A stretch of DNA of 64,000 nucleotides from Flavonifractor sp. An10 (lineage in GTDB: Bacteria; Bacillota; Clostridia; Oscillospirales; Oscillospiraceae). Positions 1-8,261 of the stretch are shown here, piece after piece. The position numbers and the translations under genes were made by a program. The stretch lies in the NCBI RefSeq assembly GCF_002161215.1, contig NZ_NFMB01000002.1, forward strand, positions 1 to 64,000. Reading direction: 5' to 3'. The notes beneath the pieces were generated by a model. It did not search any database and had not been told where the DNA came from. It saw only the letters and a program-made list of their open reading frames with translations. How positions within the stretch are numbered: the first letter of the stretch is position 1; every line of letters starts with the position of its first letter.

Positions 1-52
1 GCACGGTAACGTGTGAAGCTGACCGATACTAATCCGCCGAGGGCTTGACCTT
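1..52 (+). rRNA. 23S rRNA, 3' end (partial)
   Basis: The window opens inside the last helix region of 23S rRNA. The segment containing ccgatactaatccgccga and ending in gggcttgacc is the typical 23S 3' terminus of Clostridia. The two tRNAs and the 5S gene that follow complete an rRNA operon. The exact mature 3' end is estimated. Confidence 0.85.
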
Positions 53-142
53 AACATGGATGCATGCAGGCGCTTGCAAAGGTACAGCAGAGTTTACATT
101 GTTCGGTTTTGAGGGTGCTGGCACCCTGCGACGCGCATATGT

Positions 143-217
143 GGCCCGTTGGTCAAGCGGTTAAGACGGCGGCCTCTCACGCCGCAAACGTGGGTTCGAT
201 TCCCGCACGGGTCACCA
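143..217 (+). tRNA. tRNA-Glu (anticodon CTC)
   Basis: A full cloverleaf can be folded. The acceptor stem GGCCCGT pairs with ACGGGTC, and the anticodon stem gcggc/gccgc encloses the loop ctctcac, giving anticodon CTC. The T-loop ttcgatt is present and CCA is encoded. It lies in the spacer between 23S and 5S. Confidence 0.93.
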
Positions 218-225
218 TTTCCCAT

Positions 226-301
226 GCGCCTTTAGCTCAGTTGGTAGAGCAACTGACTCTTAATCAGTGGGTCCCGGGTTCGAGTCCCTGAAGGCGCACC
301 A
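226..301 (+). tRNA. tRNA-Lys (anticodon CTT)
   Basis: The cloverleaf has the acceptor stem GCGCCTT/AAGGCGC, the D-loop agctcagttggtagagc, and the anticodon stem actga/tcagt around ctcttaa (anticodon CTT). It ends with an encoded CCA. It follows tRNA-Glu by eight bases. Confidence 0.94.
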
Positions 302-440
302 TTCCTTGTGGGATGCGCTGCGCATCCCACAAGGAAACCCCTGACAAGTGAATGACGACTTATCGTTGAAAAGAACGGTAAGGAGAAGAAAGTTTCATGA
401 AAGTTTCTTTTGCTTACTTTTCTTTTCAAAGAAAAGTAAG
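302..440. repeat. Two strong hairpins between tRNA-Lys and 5S rRNA
   Basis: A near-perfect hairpin spans about 302-335 (arms around cttgtgggatgcg and its complement). An A/T-rich hairpin spans 413-440 (cttacttttctttt against its complement) and runs directly into the 5S gene. The first resembles the terminal hairpin of the insert behind era at 54222-54248. The roles are unknown. RNA processing signals or small inserted palindromes are both possible. Confidence 0.6.
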
Positions 441-441
441 T

Positions 442-556
<115 letters not shown>

Positions 557-588
557 AAAAAACGGACTTCTTCGGAAGTCCGTTTTTT
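557..588 (+). terminator. Rho-independent terminator of the rRNA operon
   Basis: The hairpin aacggacttc-ttcg-gaagtccgtt is followed by a run of T, directly after 5S. Confidence 0.9.
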
Positions 589-617
589 GCTTATACGCAA
601 CAGAAAGGAGCGGCGGT

Positions 618-1319
618 ATGCGCTATTCCAATATCCGGGCGGGCCGCTTTCTGGCCCGGCCCAACCGGTTCGTGGCCCATGTGGAACTGGACGGCGAGAC
701 GGTGGTGTGCCACGTGAAGAATACCGGCCGATGCCGGGAGCTGCTGGTGCCCGGCGCCACCGTCTATCTCCAGGAGAGCGGCAACCCCGCCCGGAAGACC
801 CGGTTTGACCTGATCGCGGTGGACAAGGGCGGCCTGCTGATCAATATGGACGCCCAGGCCCCCAACCAGGTGTTCCGGAAGTGGGCGGAGGCGGGCCAGT
901 TCGTGCCGGGGCTCACCCTGCTGCGGCCAGAGACCACCTGGGGCAAGTCCCGCTTCGATTTTTACTGGGAGTTGTCCACACAACGGCGGGGGTTTGTGGA
1001 AGTAAAGGGGGTTACCCTGGAGGAAAACGGCCACGCCCGCTTCCCCGACGCCCCCACGGAGCGGGGGGTGAAGCACCTGGAGGAGCTGATTGCCTGCCAG
1101 GCAGAAGGCTATGAGGCGGCGGTGTGCTTTGTGATCCAGATGTCCGGCATGAGGGACTTTTCTCCCAACGATGCCACCCACCCGGCCTTCGGGGACGCCC
1201 TGCGGCGGGCGGCGGCGTCCGGCGTCCGGGTGCTGGCCATGGAGTGTCTGGTGGAGCCGGGCGGCCTATGGATCCACAGGTCGGTGCCGGTCAATCTGAA
1301 CATGCAGGATATCATATAA
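618..1319 (+). CDS. sfsA: Sugar fermentation stimulation protein homologue SfsA
   Basis: This 233-residue protein has the full SfsA length and pattern. An N-terminal OB-like part contains VELDGETVVCHVKNTGRC, and a nuclease-like C-terminal part contains RFDFYWE and FVEVKGVTLEENG with the acidic and Lys residues expected of the fold. SfsA proteins are described as DNA-binding or nuclease-like, and their cellular role is poorly defined. The start at 618 is chosen because gaaaggag lies 8 bases upstream and the family begins with MRYSNI-like sequence. An upstream extension into the 5S gene is rejected. It stands alone. Confidence 0.9.
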   Translation: MRYSNIRAGRFLARPNRFVAHVELDGETVVCHVKNTGRCRELLVPGATVYLQESGNPARKTRFDLIAVDKGGLLINMDAQAPNQVFRKWAEAGQFVPGLTLLRPETTWGKSRFDFYWELSTQRRGFVEVKGVTLEENGHARFPDAPTERGVKHLEELIACQAEGYEAAVCFVIQMSGMRDFSPNDATHPAFGDALRRAAASGVRVLAMECLVEPGGLWIHRSVPVNLNMQDII

Positions 1320-1386
1320 AATCCTGCAAAAATGGGAGAAAAACCGGGCCTGATTTGGCACAGGTCATGAAAAACGGCCCGAGCGG

Positions 1387-1415
1387 TTGACAACACCTGC
1401 AAAATAGGCTATTCT
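1387..1415 (+). promoter_or_regulatory. Sigma-A-type promoter of amt
   Basis: TTGACA, a 17-base spacer and TATTCT lie about 135 bases ahead of the amt start, which leaves a long leader. Confidence 0.7.
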
Positions 1416-1430
1416 GTGTCCAAGAGGCAA

Positions 1431-1530
1431 GGGCGCTGCGGATATATCCGCGGCGCCCTTCTCTCGTTCGCAAGGGGGCGAACCCGAGGGGGGACGCCCC
1501 CTCGTTATTTGACGGCCGCCCCGCGGCGGC
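1431..1530 (+). promoter_or_regulatory. Hairpin-rich leader of amt
   Basis: Four stem-loops follow each other between the promoter and the amt ribosome binding site: 1431-1458, 1466-1483, 1485-1504 and 1515-1530. None has a long T-run directly after it, so a plain terminator is not obvious. A regulatory leader or an inserted palindrome cluster are both possible. No known riboswitch consensus was recognised. Confidence 0.5.
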
Positions 1531-1549
1531 TGCGAGGGAGGAAAGTATA

Positions 1550-3294
1550 GTGGATATCACCGTGATTATCGACACCTTTTGGGTTCTGCTGGCCGCCATC
1601 CTGGTATTTTTCATGAACCTGGGATTCGCCTCGGTGGAGGCGGGCCTGGCCAGAGCGAAAACACCGTCAACATCCTGTCCAAAAACTTCATCGTCTTTGC
1701 CGTCTCGTCCCTGGGCTTCATGCTGCTGGGCTGGGGGCTCATGTTCGGCGGCGACAACCCCTTCGTGGGGACGCAGCACCTGTTCATCCTGGGCAGCTCC
1801 GACCTGTCCTTCTACGACGACACCCTGACCTCCAACGTGCCCTTCTGGGGCAAGTTCTTCTTCCAGCTGGTGTTCTGCGGCACCGCCGCCACCATCGTCT
1901 CCGGCGCGGTGGCCGAGCGCATCAAATACCTCTCCTTCATTGTCTTTTCCTTTGTGCTCACCCTGGTGATCTACCCCATCGCGGGCCACTGGATCTGGGG
2001 CGGCGGCTGGCTGGCCGACCTGGGCTTCCTGGACTTCGCCGGCGACTCGGCGGTGCACTCCGTGGGCGGCTGGGCCGCCCTGGCGGGCGCCATGATTCTG
2101 GGCCCGCGCATCGGCAAGTATGACAAGGACGGCAAGCCCCGGGCCATCCCCGGCCACAACATGTCCCTGGCGGTGATCGGCCTGTTTGTGCTGTGGCTGG
2201 GCTGGTTCGGCTTCAACCCGGGCTCCACCATGAGCTTCCAGAACCCCTCCGACGTCATGCACATCCTGGTGACCACCAACACCTCCGCCATTGCGGCGGT
2301 GCTCACCTCCACCGCCACCTCCTGGGTGTTCCTGGGCAAGCCGGATCTGGGCATGACCATCAACGGCTGCCTGGCGGGCCTGGTGGCCATCACCGGCGGC
2401 TGTGCCTACGTCAGCATTGTCAGCTCCCTGATCATCGGCGCCCTCTCCGGCGTGATCGTGGTGTTCGCCGTGGTATTCTTTGACCGCATCCATATTGACG
2501 ACCCGGTGGGGGCCACCTCCGTCCACCTGTGCTGCGGCGTGTTCGGCACCCTCTGCGTGGGCCTCTTCGCCCAGGAGGGGGTCACCACCCTGTCCGGCCG
2601 CAGCGGGCTGCTGTTCGGCGGCGGCGCGGGCCTGCTGGGTGTGGAGCTGCTGGGCATTGCAGCTGTCGGCGCCTTCACCTTCGCCTCCTCTGCCTTGGTG
2701 TGGCTGATCCTGAAGAAGACCATGGGCATCCGGGTGTCCCGGGAGGAGGAGCTCCAGGGTCTGGACATCGGCGAGCACGGCAATGCGGCCTATCCCGACT
2801 TTGCGCCGGCCGCCCCCACGGCGGAGCTGGATGGGGAGCCCGGGATGCCCGCCCCGGCTCCGGCCGCGGCCCCTGCCCCGGCGGAGGCCGTCAGTGCCGA
2901 CGCGGCGGTGCCCGTGGAACACCGGGTGTGCACCGGCCCCAAGCTGACGAAGGTCACCATTGTGGCAAGCCAGGCCAGATTCAGCCAGCTCCAGGAGGCG
3001 CTGGAGAGGCTGGGCATCACCGGCCTGACGGTGACCAATGTGTTCGGCTACGGCGCCCAGAAGGGCCACAGAACCTACTACCGCGGCGCGCCGGTGGAGG
3101 CCCGCCTGCTGCCCAAGCTGAAGGTGGACATCGTGGTGTCCAAGGTGCCGGTGGCCGAGGTGGTGGCGGCCGCCCGCAGAAGCCTGTATACCGGCAGCAT
3201 CGGCGACGGCAAGATCTTCATCTACGACGTGGAAAACGTGGTGAAGGTGCGCACCGGCGAGGAGGGGTACGACGCCCTCCAGGATACGGACTGA
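1550..3294 (+). CDS. amt: Ammonium transporter fused to a PII (GlnK) domain; apparent -1 frameshift
   Basis: The first 37 codons from GTG 1550 (RBS gggaggaaag) read in one frame and end in EAGLARAK. The Amt sequence then continues from about 1660 in another frame with NTVNILSKNF and runs to 3294. One A is missing from the run at 1658-1661 relative to a continuous frame. The rest is a complete Amt/Rh channel of about ten visible membrane segments, followed by an Ala/Pro-rich linker and a PII domain of about 110 residues with a T-loop-like QKGHRTYYRG. Amt imports ammonium and PII proteins gate it according to nitrogen status, so the fusion places the regulator on its target. The gene is either disrupted or misread by one base. 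Confidence 0.85.
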
Positions 3295-3306
3295 TCCGCA
3301 GTATTG

Positions 3307-3338
3307 GCGGCCCCCGGCAGGTGTCCGGGGGCCGCTTT
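3307..3338 (+). terminator. Rho-independent terminator after amt
   Basis: A GC-rich hairpin (gcggcccccgg against ccgggggccgc) is followed by tttt. Confidence 0.85.
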
Positions 3339-3355
3339 TGCGTCCGCCGCCGGAC

Positions 3356-3384
3356 TTGCCATAACCTGGCCCGTATGGTAGAAT
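3356..3384 (+). promoter_or_regulatory. Promoter of the GNAT gene
   Basis: TTGCCA, a 17-base spacer and TAGAAT lie 30 bases ahead of the GTG start at 3414. Confidence 0.65.
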
Positions 3385-3413
3385 GGGAAAAACTGCGCAG
3401 AGGGGGAGGGGCC

Positions 3414-4109
3414 GTGGAGCCGGTGTATGAGCTGGTGACCCGGGAGATCGCCGCAAAAGGGAAGGGATATCTGCTGCTGCGACGCTGTCCGCCCCAGGAG
3501 CTGGGGGAGACCCTGGCCCGCGGGCGGGCGGAGCTGCTGGCGGCCGGTGCCGCGGAGCTCTACGCCGCCTCCGCCGACCCCGCCTGCCCCCTGGACGAGG
3601 GGCGCTGGGAGGGCTTCCGGCTGTCCCATGTGCGGGACATGCTGTGGATGGAACGGCCCCTGGATCAGCTCCCGCCGGCGGAGGGCCTGACTTTGGAGCC
3701 CCTGACCCGGGCCCGGGGCGGGGCCTGGCTGACCCTCCACAACGCCTGCTTTTTCGACATGCCCAACTCGGCCACCTACGGCCTGCGGGAGCTGGAGGAG
3801 GCCCTGGGCGAGGAATGGCGCTGCGGCTTTGCCGCGGCGGACGGCGTGCCGGTGGGGGTGTACGAGCTGGCGCTGGCCGGGGAGATGCCGGAGATTGCGG
3901 GCATTGCCATCCACCCGGATTTCCAGGGAAAAGGACTGGGCCGGGCGCTGCTCCGCGCCGTCCTGGCGGAGCTGGCGGGGCTGGGCTGTGGGCGCTGCCG
4001 CCTGCTGGTGGCCACGGACAATGGGCGGGCCTTCTCCCTCTACCGCAGGGAGGGGTTCAGGGCGGCGGCAGTGAAAAGCCGCTGGTTTCAGATGATAGGA
4101 ACTGCTTAA
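3414..4109 (+). CDS. GNAT-family N-acetyltransferase
   Basis: This 231-residue protein has a C-terminal GNAT domain. The acetyl-CoA loop is seen as QGKGLGRALL after IAGIAIHPDF, and the final strand/helix as LLVATDNGRAFSLYRREGF. The N-terminal 90 residues are not recognisable and may be a degenerate second acetyltransferase fold. The substrate cannot be predicted. GTG 3414 is chosen because agggggaggg lies just upstream. The gene is monocistronic, between its own promoter and a terminator. Confidence 0.85.
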   Translation: MEPVYELVTREIAAKGKGYLLLRRCPPQELGETLARGRAELLAAGAAELYAASADPACPLDEGRWEGFRLSHVRDMLWMERPLDQLPPAEGLTLEPLTRARGGAWLTLHNACFFDMPNSATYGLRELEEALGEEWRCGFAAADGVPVGVYELALAGEMPEIAGIAIHPDFQGKGLGRALLRAVLAELAGLGCGRCRLLVATDNGRAFSLYRREGFRAAAVKSRWFQMIGTA

Positions 4110-4112
4110 GAG

Positions 4113-4140
4113 GGGGAGCCGGAGACGGCTCCCTTTTTTT
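4113..4140 (+). terminator. Rho-independent terminator
   Basis: The hairpin gggagccg-gaga-cggctccc is followed by seven T. Confidence 0.9.
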
Positions 4141-4144
4141 GCTC

Positions 4145-4202
4145 TTGACTTATATCGAATATTGATATAGTATGGTTATGACGATAATCGATATAGTATG
4201 GG
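4145..4202 (+). promoter_or_regulatory. Promoter with overlapping PadR operator candidate
   Basis: TTGACT (4145-4150), a 17-base spacer and TAGTAT (4168-4173) form a promoter. The spacer itself is an imperfect palindrome, tatatc-gaatatt-gatata. A second copy of the half-site and the string gatatagtatg recur at about 4188-4200. PadR proteins usually bind AT-rich palindromes in their own promoters, so autorepression of the regulator and the genes behind it is likely (inference). Confidence 0.65.
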
Positions 4203-4213
4203 AGGTGACTGCC

Positions 4214-4534
4214 GTGGCCCGAAAGAAGCTGGAGACCCTGACGGAGCAGATGTTCTACGTGCTCCTCTCCCTGCGGAGGGAGCGGCACGGCTACGGGATC
4301 ATGCAGGCCATCACCGAGATGACAGGCGGCCGGGTCAGCGTGGGGGCAGGCACCCTGTATGCCCTGCTGGAGCGGTTTGAAAAGGACGGGCTGATCCGCT
4401 TTACCCGGACGGAGGAAAACCGGAAGTACTACCAGATGACGGAGGCGGGGGAACAGGCCCTGGAGGCGGAATACCAGCGTATCCGGCAGCAGGCGGCGGA
4501 CTGGGAGCGGATTATGAAGGAGGAAAAGTCATGA
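4214..4534 (+). CDS. PadR-family transcriptional regulator
   Basis: This 106-residue protein is a standard PadR winged helix. It has EQMFYVLLSLRRERHGYGIM, then GTLYALLERFEKDGLI (recognition helix and wing) and YYQMTEAGEQAL. PadR regulators are usually repressors that bind small molecules. GTG 4214 is preferred over an in-frame ATG at 4172, because the strong ggaggtgact sits 6 bases upstream of GTG while the ATG lies in the promoter. Its stop overlaps the start of the first DUF2812 gene by four bases (ATGA). Regulator and membrane proteins are therefore co-transcribed and translationally coupled. Confidence 0.92.
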   Translation: MARKKLETLTEQMFYVLLSLRRERHGYGIMQAITEMTGGRVSVGAGTLYALLERFEKDGLIRFTRTEENRKYYQMTEAGEQALEAEYQRIRQQAADWERIMKEEKS

Positions 4535-5835
4535 AGCGTCGATTTTCCCTGTTTACTTACCCGGTAATGGACATGAAGGCGGCGGAGGCGGAGCTGAACC
4601 GCCGGGCGGCCAAGGGGTGGCGGCTGGAGAAGATCTGGATGGGCCTCCTGGCGGTGTTTGTACCCGCCCACGTGCCGGTGCGCTACTGCCTGGACTGGTG
4701 CGACAACGTCAAGGATACGGAGCGGATGGACTACAAGGAGCTGCTCGCCCAGGCCGGGTGGGAGCACCGGATGGAGCTGCCCTACTGGAACCTGTACGAG
4801 GCCCCGGCGGGCACGGCCCCCATTCAGACCGACGGGGAGCTGGAGTACCAGCGGTTCCGGGACAAGGTGATGCGGCGGATGGTCAAGGGGATCCCGCTGA
4901 CTCTGCTGGTGGTGGGCATCCAGCTGCTCAACATCATCGCCCAGTCCGGTGAGTTCGGGGCCATGTCCGCCCTGATGTGGGCCTCCACCCTCCATATGAT
5001 GCTGGCGCTCCTGCTCCTCCTGCCCCTGTGGGGGCTGGGGGGCCTGGCCTGGCTGGGGCGGATGGCCCTGCGGCTGCACCAGTGGCGGCAGGCAGCCCGG
5101 GAGGACGGCCCCACCCCCGTGCCCGGCCGGTGGAGCGGCCTGGCGGCGGCCCTGCTCACCCTGGCCGGGTGGCTGTCGGTGGTTCTGGTCTGCGCCGCCG
5201 CGGTGTGGGATATGACCACCAATTGTGTGCCCACCCTGCCGTTTGCCGGGGTGTTCCTGCTGTGCGCGGGCATCCTGTTTGCGCGCTCCCTGTGGGAGCA
5301 GCACCAGACCAAGTTTGTGCGGCGCATGGCATCGCTGTGCCTGGCCACGGCCCTGTGCGGCGGGGCGGGCGGAATGGTCTTTTTCCGGCAGGCGGAGGCC
5401 ACCCTGCTGGAGCCGCCCCTGTCCGATCTCCACCTCCTGCCCGGGGTGACGGAGGTGTGGACGATGTGGGAGGAGCGCAGCCACGCCGCCACCTCCCTGC
5501 TCTCCTGCACCGACTGGGACGAGCTGGAGCCCGACGGGGAAACGGGATTCGGAATTCATGAGACGGTTTTGGGGGTTCGGATGGATGCCCCGGTGCGGGG
5601 CACCGCCTGGCGGGCCCGGTGGCCCTGGATGGCGGAGTGGGCGGCATCCCTCCAGCGGGGCGGCATGGAGCCGGTGGAGGGATACCCCGGCGTGTGGCGC
5701 CGGGAGACCAGGAAGGGGGAGCTGTGGCTTCTCCGCCGGGACACCCTGGTGCTGCGGGTGAAAAACGATCTGGAGCCGCTGGACGAGGACTGGCTGGCGG
5801 ATATGCTGGCCCAAATGGAGGAGGAAGGACGATGA
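4531..5835 (+). CDS. DUF2812 membrane protein, paralogue 1
   Basis: This 434-residue protein starts with a DUF2812 domain (MKRRFSLFTYPVMDMKAAEA, then GWRLEKIWMG, and LLAQAGWEHRMELP), a cytoplasmic domain of about 100 residues found almost only beside PadR genes. It is followed by membrane segments near residues 120-180 and 205-290. A soluble C-terminal half probably lies outside the cell. The start overlaps the padR stop and its own stop overlaps paralogue 2. Function is unknown, and PadR-DUF2812 pairs are thought to respond to envelope or chemical stress (weak inference). Confidence 0.85.
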   Translation: MKRRFSLFTYPVMDMKAAEAELNRRAAKGWRLEKIWMGLLAVFVPAHVPVRYCLDWCDNVKDTERMDYKELLAQAGWEHRMELPYWNLYEAPAGTAPIQTDGELEYQRFRDKVMRRMVKGIPLTLLVVGIQLLNIIAQSGEFGAMSALMWASTLHMMLALLLLLPLWGLGGLAWLGRMALRLHQWRQAAREDGPTPVPGRWSGLAAALLTLAGWLSVVLVCAAAVWDMTTNCVPTLPFAGVFLLCAGILFARSLWEQHQTKFVRRMASLCLATALCGGAGGMVFFRQAEATLLEPPLSDLHLLPGVTEVWTMWEERSHAATSLLSCTDWDELEPDGETGFGIHETVLGVRMDAPVRGTAWRARWPWMAEWAASLQRGGMEPVEGYPGVWRRETRKGELWLLRRDTLVLRVKNDLEPLDEDWLADMLAQMEEEGR

Positions 5836-7118
5836 AGCGTCGATTTTCCCTGTTTACATACCCGGTGATGGACATGAAGGCGGCGGAGGCGGAGCTGAAC
5901 CGCCGGGCGGCGGCGGGCTGGCGGCTGGAGAGGCTCTGGCTGGGTACGCTGGCCTCCTTTGTGCCGGCGGAGGAGCCGGTGTGCTACTGCATGGACTGGC
6001 TGGATCCGCTGAAAACCGACCAGCCTGGCTATGCCTCCCTGCTGGCGGAGGCCGGGTGGACGCGGCGGGCCCTGGTGGGTTATCAGGTGATCTACGAGGC
6101 CCCGGCGGGCACCACCCCCATCCAGACCGACAGCGCTCTGGAGTACCAGCGGTTCCGGAAGAAGGTGCTGCGGCGGATGCTGCTCGGCGGGGGTATCCTG
6201 ACGGCCCTCCTGCTGCTGATTTTTGCGCTGGTGCTGGCGGTATACGGCGGACGCATCTCCTGGGCGGATGTGGTGGGGAGCATGGCGGCCTCCAGCCTGT
6301 CCGCCGTGCTCCAGCTCATGCTGCCGCTGCTCCTGGTGATCGGCGTGCTGTGGCTGGGGCGCATGGCTCTTCGGCTGCGCCAGTGGACGCGGTGCGCCCG
6401 GGAGGGGGAGCCCTTCCCGGTGCCGGGCCGGGTGAGTGCCGGCGCGGCAAAGCTGGGCACCCTGCTGGTCTGGCTGTGCCTCGCCCTCCTGCTGGCGGCC
6501 CTGTGCCTGGACATCCTGGACGGCAAGGTGAACCTGGGCTGGGCCGTGGGCCTGGCCGTCGGCGGCTTTCTCTGCCTGCGGATTTATCCCGGCATGGACG
6601 CGGAGCTCCGGCGGCGGCAGCAGTGGGCAGCCGGGGGAGCGGTGGTGCTGGCCGCCATGGTGCTGCTCGTCCCCCGGCTGACCCCCGACGGGCTCACCGC
6701 ACCCCTCTACCCGGATCGGCCCCTGGCGGAGGCCCGGCTGCTGGAGGGGGAGGACAACTGGTGCGTCCGTCACCCGGACGAGGCCTCCCTGCTGGTGTCC
6801 TGCAGCCGGTGGGAGGAGGGCGCGGAGGACGGCTCCGCCTGGCTGGAGGGCCGGTGCTGGAACATCCGCAGCGATTTCCTGGCCGACCGGGTGGCGACGG
6901 AGTATCTGGAGGAGCTGGGGCCGGAGAACCAGGCCCCTCTGCCCGGCTATGACCAGGTGTGGACGGCACCGGAGGCGCTGCGCTACGCCAACGGAAATAC
7001 GGCGGATCTCTGGCTGCTCCGGCAGGGGAATGTGATTGTGCGGCTGGAGACCACCCCGGGGCTCCTGGAGGAACAGGATCTGGACAACATTCTGACTCAA
7101 CTGGAGGGCGGCGCATGA
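5832..7118 (+). CDS. DUF2812 membrane protein, paralogue 2
   Basis: This 428-residue protein shares its first 20 residues exactly with paralogue 1, and the first bases of the two genes are also nearly identical. That points to recent duplication or conversion. It has the same layout: an N-terminal DUF2812 domain, four or more hydrophobic segments, then a C-terminal soluble region with FLADRVATEYLEELGPE. It overlaps paralogue 1 by four bases (ATGA) and paralogue 3 likewise. Unlike paralogue 1, its C-terminal domain lacks obvious sequence identity, so the outer half evolves faster. Confidence 0.85.
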   Translation: MKRRFSLFTYPVMDMKAAEAELNRRAAAGWRLERLWLGTLASFVPAEEPVCYCMDWLDPLKTDQPGYASLLAEAGWTRRALVGYQVIYEAPAGTTPIQTDSALEYQRFRKKVLRRMLLGGGILTALLLLIFALVLAVYGGRISWADVVGSMAASSLSAVLQLMLPLLLVIGVLWLGRMALRLRQWTRCAREGEPFPVPGRVSAGAAKLGTLLVWLCLALLLAALCLDILDGKVNLGWAVGLAVGGFLCLRIYPGMDAELRRRQQWAAGGAVVLAAMVLLVPRLTPDGLTAPLYPDRPLAEARLLEGEDNWCVRHPDEASLLVSCSRWEEGAEDGSAWLEGRCWNIRSDFLADRVATEYLEELGPENQAPLPGYDQVWTAPEALRYANGNTADLWLLRQGNVIVRLETTPGLLEEQDLDNILTQLEGGA

Positions 7119-8221
7119 AAACGCTGTGGAAAGGCTTTCCCTACGGCTCCGCCGACCGGGAGGCGGCGGAGGCATGGCTCAACGAACTGGGCAGACAGGG
7201 CTGGCGGCTGGAGAAGGTGCGCCTGGGCGTTCTGGCGGTGTTTGTGCAGTCCGGGGAGCCGTGCACCTACTGCGTGTGTACGCAGCCCGGCTCCTTCTAC
7301 GGCCGGGGCCGGGCGGAGTACGAGCAGCTGTGCTGGGACGGGGGCTGGCAGTGGACGGCCAACGTACGGAGCATGGACATCTTTGTCTCCCGGCCGGGGC
7401 ACACCCCCGTGCCCCTCATCACCGACCCGGAGGTGGAGCGGCGGGAGGAGGCCCGGCGGAAGCGGCGGGGGCGGGTGTTCCTGGCCGTACTGCTGGCCCC
7501 GCTGCTGGCGGCCATCGCGTGGAGCTTCCGGCCCGGCGGGCGGCCCTGGCACGCCATTCTGGAGTCCAACCGCCTGCTGGCGTGCCTGCTGGCCCTGGCC
7601 CTGTGCGGCCTGATCCCGGCCGGGGCGGCGGTGTGGAGGAAGCTGCGGCCACCCAGGCCCCGGAGCGGCCGGGCGGTGCGGCGGCGGGCCGCCCTGTGGC
7701 TGGCGGTACTGCCCCTGTGGTATGTCCTCTGCTTTGGACTCGCTTTCACCGAGGGGCTGGCGGAAATCGTGGCGTGGGTGGACGCCCCGCCGGCGGCCCG
7801 GGCGCTGGGGGTGGATGCCCCCGGGGACATGGCGTACCGGCAGGTGCGCGCCTCCGTTCTGGTGGAGGGGGAGCACTACAGCCAGCCCCTGGTGGGGGCG
7901 GATCACACGGAGTATGGCTCCGTGAAGCTGGACCGCTACCGCTGCCGGGGGGAGGGGACGGCCCGCCTGCTGGCGGAGCTGGTGCGGCTGGACGAGACCC
8001 GGGGCTCCCCCGGCCATCTGGACGGCACCCACGGCCCCCTCACCGGCGCGGAGGTGCCCGTAGAGGGCGCCTGGGCGTGGCACGGCCGGGGGGAGGGCCG
8101 CACCTGCCTGATCCTCCGCTGCGGCGAGGGGGTGGCGGTGGCGGAGACTGACCAGCGCGTGCCGCCGCCGGATCACCAGACCTGGGCGGCCCTCCGGGCC
8201 CTGCTGGAGGAATGGCCGTAG
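7115..8221 (+). CDS. DUF2812 membrane protein, paralogue 3
   Basis: This 368-residue protein begins MKTLWKGFPYGSADREAAEA and keeps the DUF2812 markers WLNELGRQGWRLEKV and a Trp-rich second half. Hydrophobic segments near residues 130-150, 165-185 and 210-235 are followed by a soluble C-terminal domain. It is coupled to paralogue 2 by ATGA overlap. Its stop codon TAG is followed directly by ggcgcgccgg, which matches the start of the dispersed GTAG-type palindromes, so the gene end may have been fixed by a REP insertion. Confidence 0.82.
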   Translation: MKTLWKGFPYGSADREAAEAWLNELGRQGWRLEKVRLGVLAVFVQSGEPCTYCVCTQPGSFYGRGRAEYEQLCWDGGWQWTANVRSMDIFVSRPGHTPVPLITDPEVERREEARRKRRGRVFLAVLLAPLLAAIAWSFRPGGRPWHAILESNRLLACLLALALCGLIPAGAAVWRKLRPPRPRSGRAVRRRAALWLAVLPLWYVLCFGLAFTEGLAEIVAWVDAPPAARALGVDAPGDMAYRQVRASVLVEGEHYSQPLVGADHTEYGSVKLDRYRCRGEGTARLLAELVRLDETRGSPGHLDGTHGPLTGAEVPVEGAWAWHGRGEGRTCLILRCGEGVAVAETDQRVPPPDHQTWAALRALLEEWP

Positions 8222-8261
8222 GGCGCGCCGGTTGAGATGCAGATGTAAGGAGGCTTCGGCC

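Noticed and set aside
302-440. A further structured insert with a duplicated tRNA-Lys or 5S end
   Set aside because: Hairpins are present but no second copy of either RNA gene end was found.
1650-1670. Programmed -1 frameshift in amt
   Set aside because: The site gcg-aaa-aca is not a proper X-XXY-YYZ slippery heptamer, and no motif of that kind was seen. A lost base is simpler.
1312-3456. A 714-residue minus-strand open frame over amt
   Set aside because: The composition is repetitive (Gly/His/Gln), there is no RBS, and it lies opposite a clear Amt-PII gene.
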